A stretch of DNA of 64,000 nucleotides from Terebella lapidaria (lineage: Eukaryota > Annelida > Polychaeta > Terebellida > Terebellidae), in assembly GCA_949152475.1 (NCBI GenBank), contig OX424555.1, positions 59,811,977-59,875,976 on the forward strand. The letters run 5' to 3'. Both the position numbers and the translations under genes were made by a program. Shown piece after piece: positions 44,690 to 57,900 of this stretch; the stretch's first letter is position 1, and every line of letters starts with the position of its first letter. A model generated the notes under the pieces. It ran no database searches and was not told the DNA's origin. It was given only the letters and a program-made list of their open reading frames with translations.

Positions 44690-46760
44690 CAATAAGGTGG
44701 TGGTGGGACCCTCAAAATCTCTTTCAGGGAATTCACGGATGTGTCAGAAACAGCTATGGAGCTCACATGGACGAGCACGCAATCTCTGCCATGTGGAACA
44801 TGCATTAGCAATCGTGGCATATCAATGTCCGGCAGCCGTGAGTGGTGAGACATGCATTCGATATCTGGGACCTCAGAGGTTGCCAGGGACAAGTGGCTGG
44901 TCTGGACAACAGCACGATTGTGGCACACATAAACAAGCAGGAGCGGGGGTGGGGGTGTGGCTCGGAGGTGGTTGGTGGATCCTGAAATTTCTTTTGGAGA
45001 ATGCCACTTTTGGAGTATGTATCTGACAGTTCGGACCTCCTTCATAGATGTGTCAGAAAAAAGCTTGGGGAGCTCATATAGACGAGCACTACTTGCGACC
45101 ATGTGGAATACGCACAAGTAATCGTGACATATCAATGTCCTGCAGCTGCGAGTGGAGAGACGAGCGCTCGAGATCTGGGACCTCATAGTCCACCAGGGAC
45201 GAAGCGGCTGGTCTTCATGGACAACAGCACGGTCGTGGCACACATAAAGAAGCAGTTGTGGGGGGGGGGGGGGGGCTCAGTTGAGGGATCCCTGCTTGGG
45301 AGGTGATGAGGTTTGCCTTCCTGTTCGAAAGGCAATGAAGTGGTGGCTGGATCCTCGAAATCTCTTTTGAGGAATTCCACCGTCGGAGTATCTGACGGAT
45401 TGGACCTTCTTCACAGATGTGTCAGCTTGGGGAGTTCATATGAACGAACAAAAACTCTTGGCCGTGTGGAACATGCGCGAGTAAACGAGGCATATCAATG
45501 TCCTGCAGCTGCGAGTGGTGAGACATGCGTTCGAGATCGAAACCTCAGAGTCCGCCAGGGTAGAAGTGGCTGGTCTTCACGGACAACAGCACGGTCGTGG
45601 CACACATAAACAAGCAGGGTGGGGGGGGGGGGGGGGGGACTCAGTCGAGTGATTTCTGTTTGGAAGTCGATCAGGTTTGCCTTCAAGTATGGTCTGTAGA
45701 TCAGTGCACATCATTTGCCGAGCAGCAGGAACATCTTAGTCGACGCTTTGTCGAGACCTGACAAGATCATGGGCATGCATGGAGCCCACATCCGGAGGTG
45801 TTCCATTGCATTTGTCATGCGTTTGGGACACCGAACATAGACCTGTTCGCAACCTCCCGGAATCACAAGCTCCCGGTGTACTTCTCACCACTGTCAGAGA
45901 GCGAGGCACTTGCCGTGGATGCGTTGTCCAAAACGTGGGACGGGATGTACGGGTATGCGTACCTGCCAACCTGGTTCCCAAGGAAGTGCTACTCAAAGTG
46001 GCCCAGTCTCAGTGCGGGTGGGGGCAGGGTGGTGCTCAGTCAAGGGATCTCTGCTTGGAAGCTGATCAGGTTTGTCTTCCTGTTTGGAAGGCAATGAAGT
46101 GGTGGCTGGATCCTCGAAATCTCTTTTGAGGAATTCCACCGTCGGAGTATCTGACGGATTGGATCTTCTTCACAGATGTGTCAGCTTGGGGAGTTCATAT
46201 GAACGAACAAAAACTCTTGGCCGTGTGGAACATGCGCGAGTAATCGAGGCATATCAACGTCCTGCAGCTGCGAGTGGTGAGACATGTGTCCGAGACCGAA
46301 ACCTCAGAGTCCGCCAGGGTAGAAGTGGCTGGTCTTCACGGACAACAGCACGGTTGTGGCACACATAAACAAGCAGGGTGGGAGGGACTCGGTCGGGTGA
46401 TTTCTGTTTGGAAGTCGATCAGGTTCGCCTTCAAGTATGGTCTGTAGATCAGTGCACATCATTTGCCGGGCAGCAGGAACATCTTAGCCGACGCACTGTC
46501 GAGACCTGACAAGATCATGGGCATGGATGGAGCCCACATCCGGAGGTGTTCCATTGCATTTGTCATGCGTTTGGGACACCGAACATAGACCTGTTCGCAA
46601 CCTCCCGGAATCACAAGCTCCCGGTGTATTTCTCACTACTGCCAGAGAGCGAGGCACTTGCCGTGGATGCGTTGTCCAAAACGTGGGACGGGATGTATGG
46701 GTATGCGTACCTGCCAACCTGGTTCCCAACGGAAGTGCTACACATAGTGGCCAGGTCTCA
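44690..46760 (+). repeat. Tandem amplification of the DIRS RNase H region (4 copies)
   Basis: The RNase H landmark GACAACAGCACG.T.GTGGCA (DNSTVVAHI) occurs at 44,905, 45,220, 45,582 and 46,341. The first two units are ~315-360 bases. The last two are full 759 base units (45,267-46,025 and 46,026-~46,760) that also carry the linker. G-runs of varying length follow each KQ-coding end. Confidence 0.9.
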
Positions 46761-47340
46761 GTGCGAGATACTGTTGGTGGCGCCATGCTGGACGACGCAG
46801 GCGTGGTTTCCGCTGCTACTGTATCTCCTGATTGATGTACCGCGGGTACTTCCGATCGGGGATCGGTAGCTGAAGCAGCCGGGGCGGGACATATTTAACG
46901 ATTCCGTCTACGTGCTCAAGTTACACGTGTGGAGGCTATTGAGCGATCCTTCCAGGAGGCAAGATTTTCTCAGCAGATCCTCCTCTAAAACGTATGAGGC
47001 CCTCCTCTAAAAAGTAGAGAGTTTTTGTATGCTGATGTAACGGAAAGCGCATTGATCCGCTCTATGCCTCTCTGAATGCAATGCTAGGCTTTCTCTGCTA
47101 TTGCTTTGATAGGCATAACTTAAAACCTATAATGATCGAGGAATACAGGTCGATTTTGGGCCCCGTACTTCGTGCTATGGTGATCGATCTGACCAATAAT
47201 CATATCATAGAAAGCGTTCTCTCCTATCGTAATTCCGTCATTAGGTGTTATGTAGGACGAATGAGCTGGATGCAGTCTTGTGTCCAGTCAGAGCGCTGAG
47301 AATTTACATAGATCGTACTAGATCTATCAGGAAAATCTTA

Positions 47341-48475
47341 AGCGATTATTCATTTCCTATCGGCCTAACAGGGCTACGGAAATCTCCACAACACACACAC
47401 TACACTATCCAGAAGGGTGAAAATTGTAGTGAGGAATCTTTATGTGGTGTTAGGTTCCGACGATCGTGTGACTTACAAAATATCGTCCCACCAAATCCGA
47501 CACATCTCTATGTCTTTAGCGGCCAGGTCGAATAATCCGTTAAAGTGATATTGGCAGTAAGTTATGGATTTTTCCATATCTTTCTGATCGAACGAAGAAA
47601 ACATAACAGTTATATATCTGCACTTGTATGCCCAAACAGACGCCCCTTTCTAATAGATTTCGTTGTGAGTTTCTGGTGGAGATATTTTGAGTTTGTTTAC
47701 ATTAACGCCATTCTCGGTGCTTTGTATCCCGTGAAGCAGTGCGACTCCAGCTAATTCGTGTATGTTCAAGCCAATCGAGCATGATCTAGGTCAAGTCAAG
47801 TCAGAGGTGAGTGGCGCACAGAACAAAAGAAAAGCCGCTGCTAGTACTGTCATATGCTTGATTTATCCATCTGATAAAGCAAAGTTTGTTTTGTAACCTA
47901 TTTTTCTGAGAACACAGGCACATATGTAATTGATTTGGAAAAGAGAGTTTTCCTGCCAATATCACTTTAAAAATATATTGTAAAGGCCGGAATGCCGACT
48001 AATTCTGTGACATTTATTGGATTCTATCTGTCCAATGCTGCCGAACTTCAGGACCAGTCCTCCAGATTCAGACTGTGTCGGCTGGTTGTTGCATAGAGCG
48101 TTGTTTGACCACCTGGACAGAGAAGTCTTGGTTTTAATTTGCATGTGTATATACTCAACATTTTGTGTTTTGTTGTGAATTCTTTGAATTACGGTCTCAT
48201 CTTCCACCGATTGGGGGAAGAAGAAATTCGTGCACACCTGAGGCAAACGATCGCGTTGCTGAATTATTAAGTATCTTTATTATAAAGAATTGCCTAAAAT
48301 TAAGCATTTCATAGAGGTTCGCTCGAAATCAATACTATCTTCTGTTTTCATGACCCTCTAGCACAACTGCTCCACCACCTATCCCTTGATTCTAAGGAGC
48401 AGAATCAGTATCTTGATTCTAAGGAGCACGTAGTAGTTGAGATTGATGATGTTGAAATAAACTTCCCTAATTTTG
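47341..48475. other. Spacer, no gene recognised
   Basis: It lies between the recombinase remnant and the small MITE. GATTCTAAGGAGCA is duplicated at ~48,389 and ~48,416. Confidence 0.4.
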
Positions 48476-48484
48476 TAATGTAAA

Positions 48485-48778
48485 TTTTGCCGTTTATTAT
48501 TACTCACCTCTAAACTACTACAGTGAACTCCATCCCATCCGTCCCCACCAGCTGTTGTGCTAGGGGCTTCCTTTTGTCGGTTTTAGGACAAAAAAGTTAG
48601 GCTTCTGTGCAGCTGCGCGCGCCTGCGCGGCGGTTTAGGCGGCAAAAGGAGCGCTCGAGTCATGTAGACAGACGATCGTGCCTTGCTTTCAGTACGCAAA
48701 TTTCTATCCAGAACGATCCAAAGGATCGAAAAGGAGCATGTAGTAGTTTAGAGGTGAGTAATAACAATAAACGGCAAA
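48485..48778. mobile_element. MITE-like element, ~37 bp terminal inverted repeats
   Basis: TTTTGCCGTTTATTATTACT..CACCTCTAAACTACTA at 48,485-48,520 is inverted at 48,741-48,778 with one small indel. The GC-rich interior is non-coding. Confidence 0.8.
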
Positions 48779-49129
48779 TCTACAATTAAAATATTGGAAA
48801 TTTCACTTAATTGTACTCATTTGTATTTCAACAACTCAAATGTATCAATGTATCCCGTTAACTATAACATGGCTTGTGATACCATGTATTCCATCTTAAG
48901 ATCTTTTACTTATGAATTTTTACGTTGCGGAGTAATTTTTACAATGATACACGAAAACAAGCACGCAAACGTTTTATAAATATTTCCATTTCTGTAGCAT
49001 GCATTGTGATAGTTGTGGACAGTCTGACATCCTATTGATGAGAATTGGTATTGATATATCCGGTATGTGGAAGCTGATTAAATGGGTTGACATGTCTTGC
49101 ATAAAATCATTAACTCGAGCATTATGAAT

Positions 49130-49744
49130 GTTATCCGTTCATAAAATTAGGTATAAACGCTGTGTTTCGTAATATGTAACGAATTTGCGATGATATTTAC
49201 ATATTGTCATTGGTTGCTAAGGTAACCTGATCGTTGCTATGGATACATGGCTGGTAATAACATGTCGATATATGTTCTGCATTATAATTAATTGTTACAA
49301 TAATTTATTGTTATGGGTTTTAGACAATTTTTAACCTCATTATGGTAATTAAACAAACTTTCAAGGGAAAAAAACTGTTCCCTAGCAACGGTTGCTAGGC
49401 AACTTTAAAATGAGATTCAAATAATATTGCATAGTGTGTATGATATTGAAGTACAAAGATTTGCCAAATACCATCGTTCTGTGTCAAAAGTGATTAATTT
49501 TACAAGCGAAAAGAGATTGCGTGTGATATTGATTTTGACAGAAAAATGCCGAAATTGTATTTTTGGTCAAAGGGGGATATCACACTTCGAAGGCTTAAAA
49601 AACATTGTTGTCCTCAATATATTTTTTGCAAACAAGCAGATTCTGAACACTAATATAACAGGCTACATTAATATATATGTCTGCTAAATTCCCTCATGGG
49701 GGGCAGGGTGACCCCCTTTGGCCCATGGACTATTATATTTGAAT
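49130..49744. repeat. Right arm of the ~0.6 kb inverted repeat
   Basis: Inverted partner of 42,054-42,670; the two arms bracket the DIRS element. It ends CCCATGGACTATTATATTTG AAT. Confidence 0.9.
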
Positions 49745-52700
49745 AAAAATATATGCAAAAAAATGAGCTACAACGTGAGTGCTCATTGAAGTGTGGTCAT
49801 TGAAGTTTGTGGTTTGGAATAAAGTGTATTGAGTCTTTATGATACTTGGGATCAATATCAGCGTCTGTTGAGTGAATATATATATCTGGATTGAAGTCCA
49901 GCGATTGTAGCGAATTGAGAAAGACAAACAAACACTAGTCAAACGAAATTCAAGCTGCCATTTATGTACAATTCTTACATTTTACAGTTATCGACGAACC
50001 GGCAATTACGAGTTTAATTTTACATATTTTGTTGGCTCAAATATTGTTGTAGGTGGGCTATTCTCGTGTTTGTAAACCATAAATTATTTGCCCGATTCTG
50101 TGACCACATACTACCTTACATATTGCTCGGATTTTGATGAAAAAACAATCTGAGCAACCCAGTATGATTCAGAACCTTTGGTATCCGATTTTCAATTGCC
50201 TGCATTTATCATAACCTATTCTCTCAGACGATATCTCCATAATATTATTCCTACCAGAGACAGAACAATTTCTTTATAGCAAATCATTATTTCCTTAGAA
50301 TAGTGAAAATGAAATGATTAATTCGAACTTATTCGACAATTGGTTTTTGGAGGCAGACTATATTCTTCATAATGCTCAATTTTCTATTATACACGTCATT
50401 TGATACATCAGAAAAGAGAATGATACTGAAACGATGTTTAAAGTTGTTGTTACGAAATAAAACCCAAACAATGCACATTAGGTTGCATGTTGCCACGATT
50501 TTTGCGGCCCCATTATACGGTCACGAATTGTCTCAATCAATTTGAAGAGACCATAAGCAAGTACGTGTTCGAAAGATGTACATCTTACCGTTGTAGATCT
50601 GCCCAGCTTCCGTACGGGTACCACCCCGAACTTAAATTACAATCATCCTAAACGATCGACTCTACAGATTTTGACAATTCCTCAAGTATTAACACCACTC
50701 TTGAATTGTCTTGCCCGCCGCTATTGTGCGTGATCACGAGTAAGTTTCCCAATACACTGATTGGCCATATCCATTTTCTTAGTAAAACCAGGTGGGGGAA
50801 ATGGCGGCAGGATAGCAACAAAAAAATACACGAGCTGTCAAACTTTTGTTGCGGGGTGATTGCCCACCCGTGTTGGGATAAAGTGGACAACGGAGTTCCG
50901 GGTTCGGATTTATTGAAATTTATTGAATCCGGTAAGTTCACCCTATAAAATATATAAAATACGATAGATGAATGATATGCAGGAACAAGCACCATACATG
51001 TTTCATGTAAGCAACTCTGCAAATGTTCCAACAATAAATAAATAATGATAATGACTATGACCGGAAAAGTATTTAACCTTTTCTCCAGGATGAGACATAA
51101 GACAATCATATGGATTGCCCTGACCAATGAAATCACCAGAGCTATGAGAACTCTCTGTGCAGATGAAAACCTTACCCCAGTTAGAGATACAGGCTGGAGG
51201 TGAACTCCGAAACAGAAGTGTGAATGATGGAAGTTCTGAAATGGAATGGTAATGATTGAACATGAGATCTAAAACAATAAAACAATATGGATTCATATTT
51301 ACAAGCAGTTGGTTGTGTTTATTTACTTTGATTCAATTTAGAAATCGGTTTAGGATTTATGACGCAGATGGCGCACCATATTTAAATGTCTTTGTTTACG
51401 TTAGCAATGCAAAAATGGCGGGAAGGTTAACAATCAAAAGTACAAGTGTTTACGACCGAAAATACCAAAAGAATATTACTCAAGATATGAAAATCAATAG
51501 CGAAATGAACGCTCTATGAACATTCAAGCCTACCGTCAAAATAGATCCACGGATGGCAACAAAACAAAACAATCAGACCAGCATTACGCTGACAAGCTGT
51601 TGCCTGATCAAATGACTGACGTAGAAGTGACAAAAACAGTACACAACTGAACACATTCGCCAGAGGGCAGCACAGGTGAAACTGACTAGAACAATCGGTC
51701 GAAACCCCAATGAATATCCCCATCACACTTTGTATTGTCGATAGTTTAGGATGGTGGCACCTACACGTACCCTGAAAAAAATGGAAAAGTTTTGTATCGA
51801 TATCGTAATTAAATCAGTGCTTCATTGCTCATTGAAAATTTACAGTTCCGTCAACCCGTGCAGGGTCGAGATGATTCGTGACCCTATCATGCCAATGGTG
51901 GGGTCGATAAATGTGGATAATTGCATGTACTATCGGATTACTCACTGTTACATTCAGTATTTGATAGGTCATAACTGAACCATAATTGTCCTCTGTAATT
52001 ATGTTCCCCTATGTTATTTCAATCAGTGTGCAGATGGTATATTTTATAATACGACCAATTTGCATTTAGTCAAATGTATGTGCTATTTGCAGCGGAAATG
52101 AAATGGTCATGTCTGACCTGATATCTGTGTAATCAAATAATGAAAATGGTAGTTTAGTCTCTTTCACCTGAATAGGTGACAAAAAAAAAACAAGCACCGA
52201 CACTTCAATAACACACACAATACATTTGGGCAGACGTATGAATTCAGACAGATTTCAAGTTTCCATTCTTCAAAGTGTTCTTATTCAAAGTTGGGAAAAA
52301 TAACACAGTGAACCCAGCCTCACCAACTTTGTTTTTGTGCCGCTGTACAATTCTAATGTGAATATTCAGAGGTGTTGAATTAAATATTAGTCGTCTGGTG
52401 GATTACTTTGATCAGAATAAACGTCTGTTGAAGGGTGAAACTATCATAAAATAAAGTGTCATATTTATTAGTCATGATTATTACATTATCTACCAACACA
52501 CTCTTAAATTACAAATGAGCTGGCCACCAGTTCCCCACAGCATTCTCATGATATTTTGCAATAAATTTATTGTGCAATAGATTTTCCTGGCTGTAAGCAC
52601 TTACCATCAATAATTGAAGCTCACGCCATCAATGCCGTGCTTAGATATTTCCATTTTGAGCAGTTACCCGGCGATACCATTCTCCGTTGTCCACGAAATG

Positions 52701-52796
52701 CCACTGGGATAAAAGACACCTTTGAATACGTTCCACGCACTCTGGCCACGAGATCTCGATGACGGCAATAAAAAGAATGAAATACTTTTTGAAGAA
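49745..52796. other. Intergenic, no gene established
   Basis: No recognisable protein. Around 50,700-50,940 an open stretch ends at a strong splice-donor-like CCG|GTAAGT (50,933), but no partner exon is evident. Confidence 0.4.
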
Positions 52797-52908
52797 AAAT
52801 AAAGCTTGACCAAGCATTTTAATCCAAAGACACACTGGTGCCGTCAAAGGCTCAGTGTGTGGAATGTACACTTGATGGAACTAGTATTCAACTACCAAAC
52901 AACCGATC
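52797..52908. repeat. Dispersed repeat shared with 60,501-60,720 and 60,848-60,999
   Basis: AATCCAAAGACACACTGG and ATGGAACTAGTATTCAACTA match the copies near 60 kb (ATCCAAAGACACACTGGCG, ATGGAATTAGTATACAACTG). A short piece also occurs near 31,610. Confidence 0.75.
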
Positions 52909-52974
52909 AATCGAACTTTCTATCAATCCGAAACAAACTCCACGAAATATGTGAATGACAACAACAACATTTAA

Positions 52975-54260
52975 CTAAAACGTTTTGTGTTTACTAGGCC
53001 TATATACGAATGAACTGTCAATGCGATTTCTTTGTTTACATCTTCTGACAAGCAATCGTTGCCGAACAATGAGGTGTCAATATCTATGGGTACAAATTCA
53101 TTAAGTTCAGCTAATAGAAATTCATGTTCTTGAATATACAGGGGACAAGGCATGAAACAGTGCATGAAATAACAGGACTGTTTACCACTTGCAAGTTATA
53201 ATGCAGATGCCCATTCAGCTTGCTACACCCGATACGTAAGCGAGCATGATGGATGTTCGCAAATCGTTCTCCAACTGAGTACCATTTGCACTTTATTTTA
53301 GTAATTTGAGATTCGACTGCAGTTGTAAAAATTGAAAACGAAAACGAATTCATCACGTCTTCAGGTAACTCATTCCATAGTATTATAGTTGAAGGGGAAA
53401 ATGATTTAGCGAAACTTTCCGTTCAAGTACGGAGTTGTGATAATGTCTGAACTCGAGCGAAGATTGTAGGTAGCATGATCATGGACTGACGTGGGCACTA
53501 AGACAGAAAAATATTCAGGGGTCATGTCGTTGACAATTTTGTAAAACCAACATAACTTGTGCACATAACGTCCTTCAGACGAAGTATTGAGACCCGTGTC
53601 TTCGTGTAAATTAACAATGTTAGATTTTGCCGTGGCTCCAGTTATAATGCGCAATGCACGTATTTGAACTTAGTCCAGCTTTGTTGAATCGCAATCGTAA
53701 GTTCTAGACCATACAACATCGCAATATTGTAGGATTGGTCGCACAAAAGATATATAAAAACGTTCAAGGGAGTTTCTGTCTAATTTGAACTTGAAAGATT
53801 GCAATAAATCCAATCGTTTCATGCATTTCTTATATATTTCATCAATGTGAAAATTCCATCATAAATCTGTCGATAAATTGACCCCCAAATGTTTGTGCAA
53901 ACGGTCTTTTTTGGAATAAATGTAGCCATTGATTGACCCAACTACTGATCGCCTGCAGATCGTTATTCAGTTGTTATGCGGCTGAGAACTGTTATTGACA
54001 GTGGTGAATAAACAAGTATCATCCGCATACAATAGAACGCTTGTGAACTTACAATATCTGTAAGGTCATTTACAAAAATTAAAAATAGAAGCGTCCCAAA
54101 ATTGACCCTTGAGGTATACCAGCGTTAACTTCACCCCGATCTGAAACATGACCAATGACACAAACGCGTTGAACTCGATTTGATAAATAATCCTGAATCC
54201 ATTCTAGTAAGTCCCCAGTAACTCCAACCAGCTGCAACATGACATGACATTAAGCTGTCT
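52975..54260 (-). mobile_element. LINE 3' fragment (RT C-terminal half), degenerate
   Basis: Minus strand from ~54,250: LLEWIQDYLSNRVQRVCV, AGIPQGSILG, then LHEDTGLNTSSEGRYVHKL and MTPEYFSVLVP near 53,500-53,600. It ends with the tail ERFANIHHARLRIGCSKLNG and a final HSYIGLVNTKRF near 52,980. Stops and frameshifts are frequent. It belongs to a different subfamily from the LINE at 9717. Confidence 0.85.
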
Positions 54261-54948
54261 ACACTCTTGTCTTGTGAGATATATGTAGAGTATTCCTTAG
54301 GGTCCTTTGCTTTGTGTTTTCTGAGTTCATACGCCAAAAGTAGAAATAGATACCGACAAACAGACAAATTCATATTCCAAGACCGAATACATGGACGAAT
54401 TTTACAAGATCAATGTAAATAGTCAAATCCGAGTTATCAAATCCGAGTATCAAAGTCAAAGCCATGTGAAAATCACAGACACCCAGCCAGCTGAGTGTGA
54501 GATCAGGTGCTCCGGAAGAGTGAGCATCTCCTGCCCCGCCCAACTTCAACCTTGTAGATTTATTCGATGTGACAAAAACGAATGACTCAGCGCTGACCAG
54601 ATGAGTTTGCGGTTCGCATGTATATTTTTGTCGCAGGGCAGACCATTTGTTGATGCAATCTTCACAAAATTAGCTCCATATTTTGAGTAATGGAATTCTT
54701 GTTTGATGTATGGAACAAAGACAACGATACAGATACAACACACGGAGGGCTTGCGTTTCTGACGGTCTTGGGCGCCCCCCCCCCCCTCCCAAACCCCTGC
54801 TACATGTATATTGTGATCCTCTCCCCTTTCCGAAATCTTGCCCCTCTCCCTGTGTAAATACATGAAATGTACTAGTGTTAGTTCTCGGTACTGCTGGGAA
54901 CATTTTCTTTAAACATATTTACGCAACAAATTTTTATTCGGAAAATAT
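54261..54948. other. Intergenic, no gene recognised
   Basis: A run of about 14 C lies near 54,775. Nothing coding is recognised. Confidence 0.4.
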
Positions 54949-57900
54949 GGCAAACTTTCTGAGGCAGTCGCTTTAAATTGCTGATTTAGCATGGTGTACC
55001 GTCTCCTGAATTGTCTCCTCAAAACAGCCATGTACTGATTATGTTATATGATATCCTAAGATATTAAAGGCTAATTTATAAAAAGAAATAAACTAATCGG
55101 CTACACGATACCAAACCACTTGAAACCGTTTTGAGTCTAGCTATTGTTGTTTCCTAAATATCATCAGGTCTAGTGATTGAGTATGATATTGATCTAAACA
55201 TCTAAATTGTCAAAAGAACTCATAAAAGCAGCAATTTTTGTGACAGATGTGACTCGTGTTTTACGTGCTCATGGTTTCTTCGAATATCGTGTCGGTTTGA
55301 CAGAAACTCACTACACAGGTGTTCATCCTTTGTATGTACACACACCACATATTCATATAGGTGAAACTCCGGCGTGAACTGTTGTTAGTCGATACCGATG
55401 GGATTACGTTTTGTGCCTTTCATTTGGCATCATCCAATTTGGCATCATCGCCTATGTATGTAGGCGAAATATATCATATTTCCTCATAGAGCAGCCTCAG
55501 TTGTGCCCAAAAGTCAATTATATGTTTTTTTGCACATGCTTCTTTCCTATTTTACCGTACCACCCTCTCTCATTGACCTTGTTCTTTGTTCTCTCTCGTC
55601 TGTCGTTTACGCTGCTACCAGCATATTTCTTCATATAGTGTTGTTCAAAATTGCAAAAAAAATTCGTTCCTTCGTCATGAAAATAAACGTGACCAAATCT
55701 ATAAATATGCTCAGATTCACGAGAACCTATTTTGAGCTGAAATTTAACATTGGGGTAGATCGCCATTTTCTTCACTCCCGGTTACCGGACAAAAAATGCC
55801 AAAATATTTCATATTATAATGCAAACTTATTCCAGTTTTGTGACTGGAGTCTGAAATTTGGTAAAACATTGTCATTTGACTCCCTGGTGAAGTGCACTAA
55901 ATTATAACAAAATACCATTTAGCATTGCGATAAAACAAGAAAAAAACTGTGTTTTAAAAATCAAAGTATAATGTGACATTAATGAAACGCTACATCCGAC
56001 AGATGAGAATCGGCATGCAAAAAAAACATAAACAGATGTTATTCGAGAGATGTGAAAACTTCATAATAACATCGTTTCTTGTTGTTATATTTTATAGGGT
56101 TATTTATGCAATTATTTAGCTGTAGCTTATCGAGGCTATCATCACTGCTCATTCACTCGTTCATTAAGAATAGACTACGGGTAAGAAACCAAACACTGCA
56201 GTGAGACGATCTCCCATTCATTTATAATGTAAACATAAAGGTAACAAAATCAGTAAGACAACGTAACCCTTCTCCCGGAAACTTCGTTGTTGATGAAGAG
56301 AGATGTATATGCACATGAATGATGAACCGAGGTGTGGATTTATAAATAGTATCATAGGACTTCAAATTAATGATCTTATATATCGCTTTTACACGCGTCA
56401 AGAAAACAAATCTTCGTGTCTTCAACATGACGAACACGCTGCCGTTGAATGTACGTTTTGTTGTAACATACATGCCCTCATCATCGATGCATATACGACA
56501 ATATCGGATCTACTTATTTGCTCAAACACCAAGGTGCACCCGAGCGCAACTCACCAGTGAGCTTCACTAGCATTACCAGTTATTTGCAGTACAGCAAATT
56601 CATGATTTTTTTTACCTTTATATTCACATTATAAGTAAATGGAGAGCTGGCACAATCCAGATTCGCGATAGGCAATCAATCCTCAATTATGAACAATTCA
56701 CTTCTAGCACGTCGCTTCTCAGGTGTCATACCCGCTTATCATCACACTATATATTATATAGTACATGTACTGAGATTCCACAAGTTCCACATGTAATAAG
56801 ATTCCACAAGTTCCGTCCTGAAACCTGGCGACAGATGTTGCAGACATTAGATGTTCCTGTCAATAATTAAAACTTCCTCATCGTGGTAAAAAATCAATTA
56901 CACGTATTTCCAAGACATCTCTCAGAAATATCAAGTGGCAGATTTGAAGTCTCTCCTCTGATCCGTGTCATCAACCCCTGTCTACAAAAATAGGGATTTA
57001 CATTTGATGGACAACGGGATATTCGGCAACACTGGAGTTGACAGACATGTTTCACTCTTCAGTGATTGTTCTTCCAATTTGCTGTCAGTGTTCTTAATTT
57101 GAGTCGTATCCCAAGCAACATATCAGAAATATAGCTAACATATGCGATTCTTTCTAGATATTAACTACCCAAGTGATGTTATTAGTTCAATATATACTTC
57201 ACTATATCTGCCCTCAATCCCGTGAAATTGATATAAATACCCTGTTATATATAATTGTGTATTTTGAACGCATGGACCAAAATGAACCCATCGTAACTGT
57301 ATCTATATAGTAATATTCAAGCATAATACTTTTCAATATTGGGTGTTCGATATGCTTGACCGTAGGAACAGATGTGTAATAAAAAGTGGAATGATGCTAT
57401 GTAAAATATGAAAAGAAAAACGAAACTAGGTTGTTGTCACTAGCTTGTTAAGATAAGGCTGCACCATGAATATGCTGTGTATCAAAAAAATATTACAATG
57501 AATAAAAATGTTTTTCCCTACTCATCCAACAAACATACCTATATAAAGATATAATTGATGAAATCTATAGTATTCTCTGCAAATAATCAACACAGTGAGT
57601 TTTTTTAAATACGCACACAAAATGTGAAAATGAACGTCTCCAATAACTGACCTGGGGATTCCACAATTGTGGACAGCATTTCGTCGCTGGGCACTTAACA
57701 ATATATCCAAAATGATCTACAGAATATGCACTACAACATCCGAGCTATGTATGATTGTCATACCTCAACAAAATCAAAGTATATCCTCCCAAATGTGTCA
57801 CTATTGCAAACTTTCTGGGGCAGTCGCCATAACTTGCTTTAAATTGCTGATTTAGCATGGTGTACCGTCTCCTGAATTGTCTCCTGAAAACCGACATGTA

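Larger units (their letters stand above)
43000..47340 (+). mobile_element. DIRS-type tyrosine-recombinase retrotransposon, degenerate and internally amplified
   Basis: Plus-strand order is a gag tail (43,081-43,240; LLLADHLATLVQEFVDETDL), reverse transcriptase (~43,570-44,003), RNase H (four copies, 44,690-46,380), a linker (TPNIDLFATSRNHKLPVYFS) and a tyrosine recombinase remnant (46,950-47,340; NLKP..IEEYRSILGPVLRA, LCPVRALRIYIDRTRSIR). The RT block ending HHYINYWLIVADS has lost the YxDD aspartates. Frames shift repeatedly, so it is dead. DIRS elements integrate by recombinase instead of a DDE integrase and leave no target duplication. Confidence 0.8.

Noticed and set aside
43184..45700. 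Minus-strand open frames across the DIRS region
   Set aside because: They are antisense to recognisable RT/RNase H sequence.
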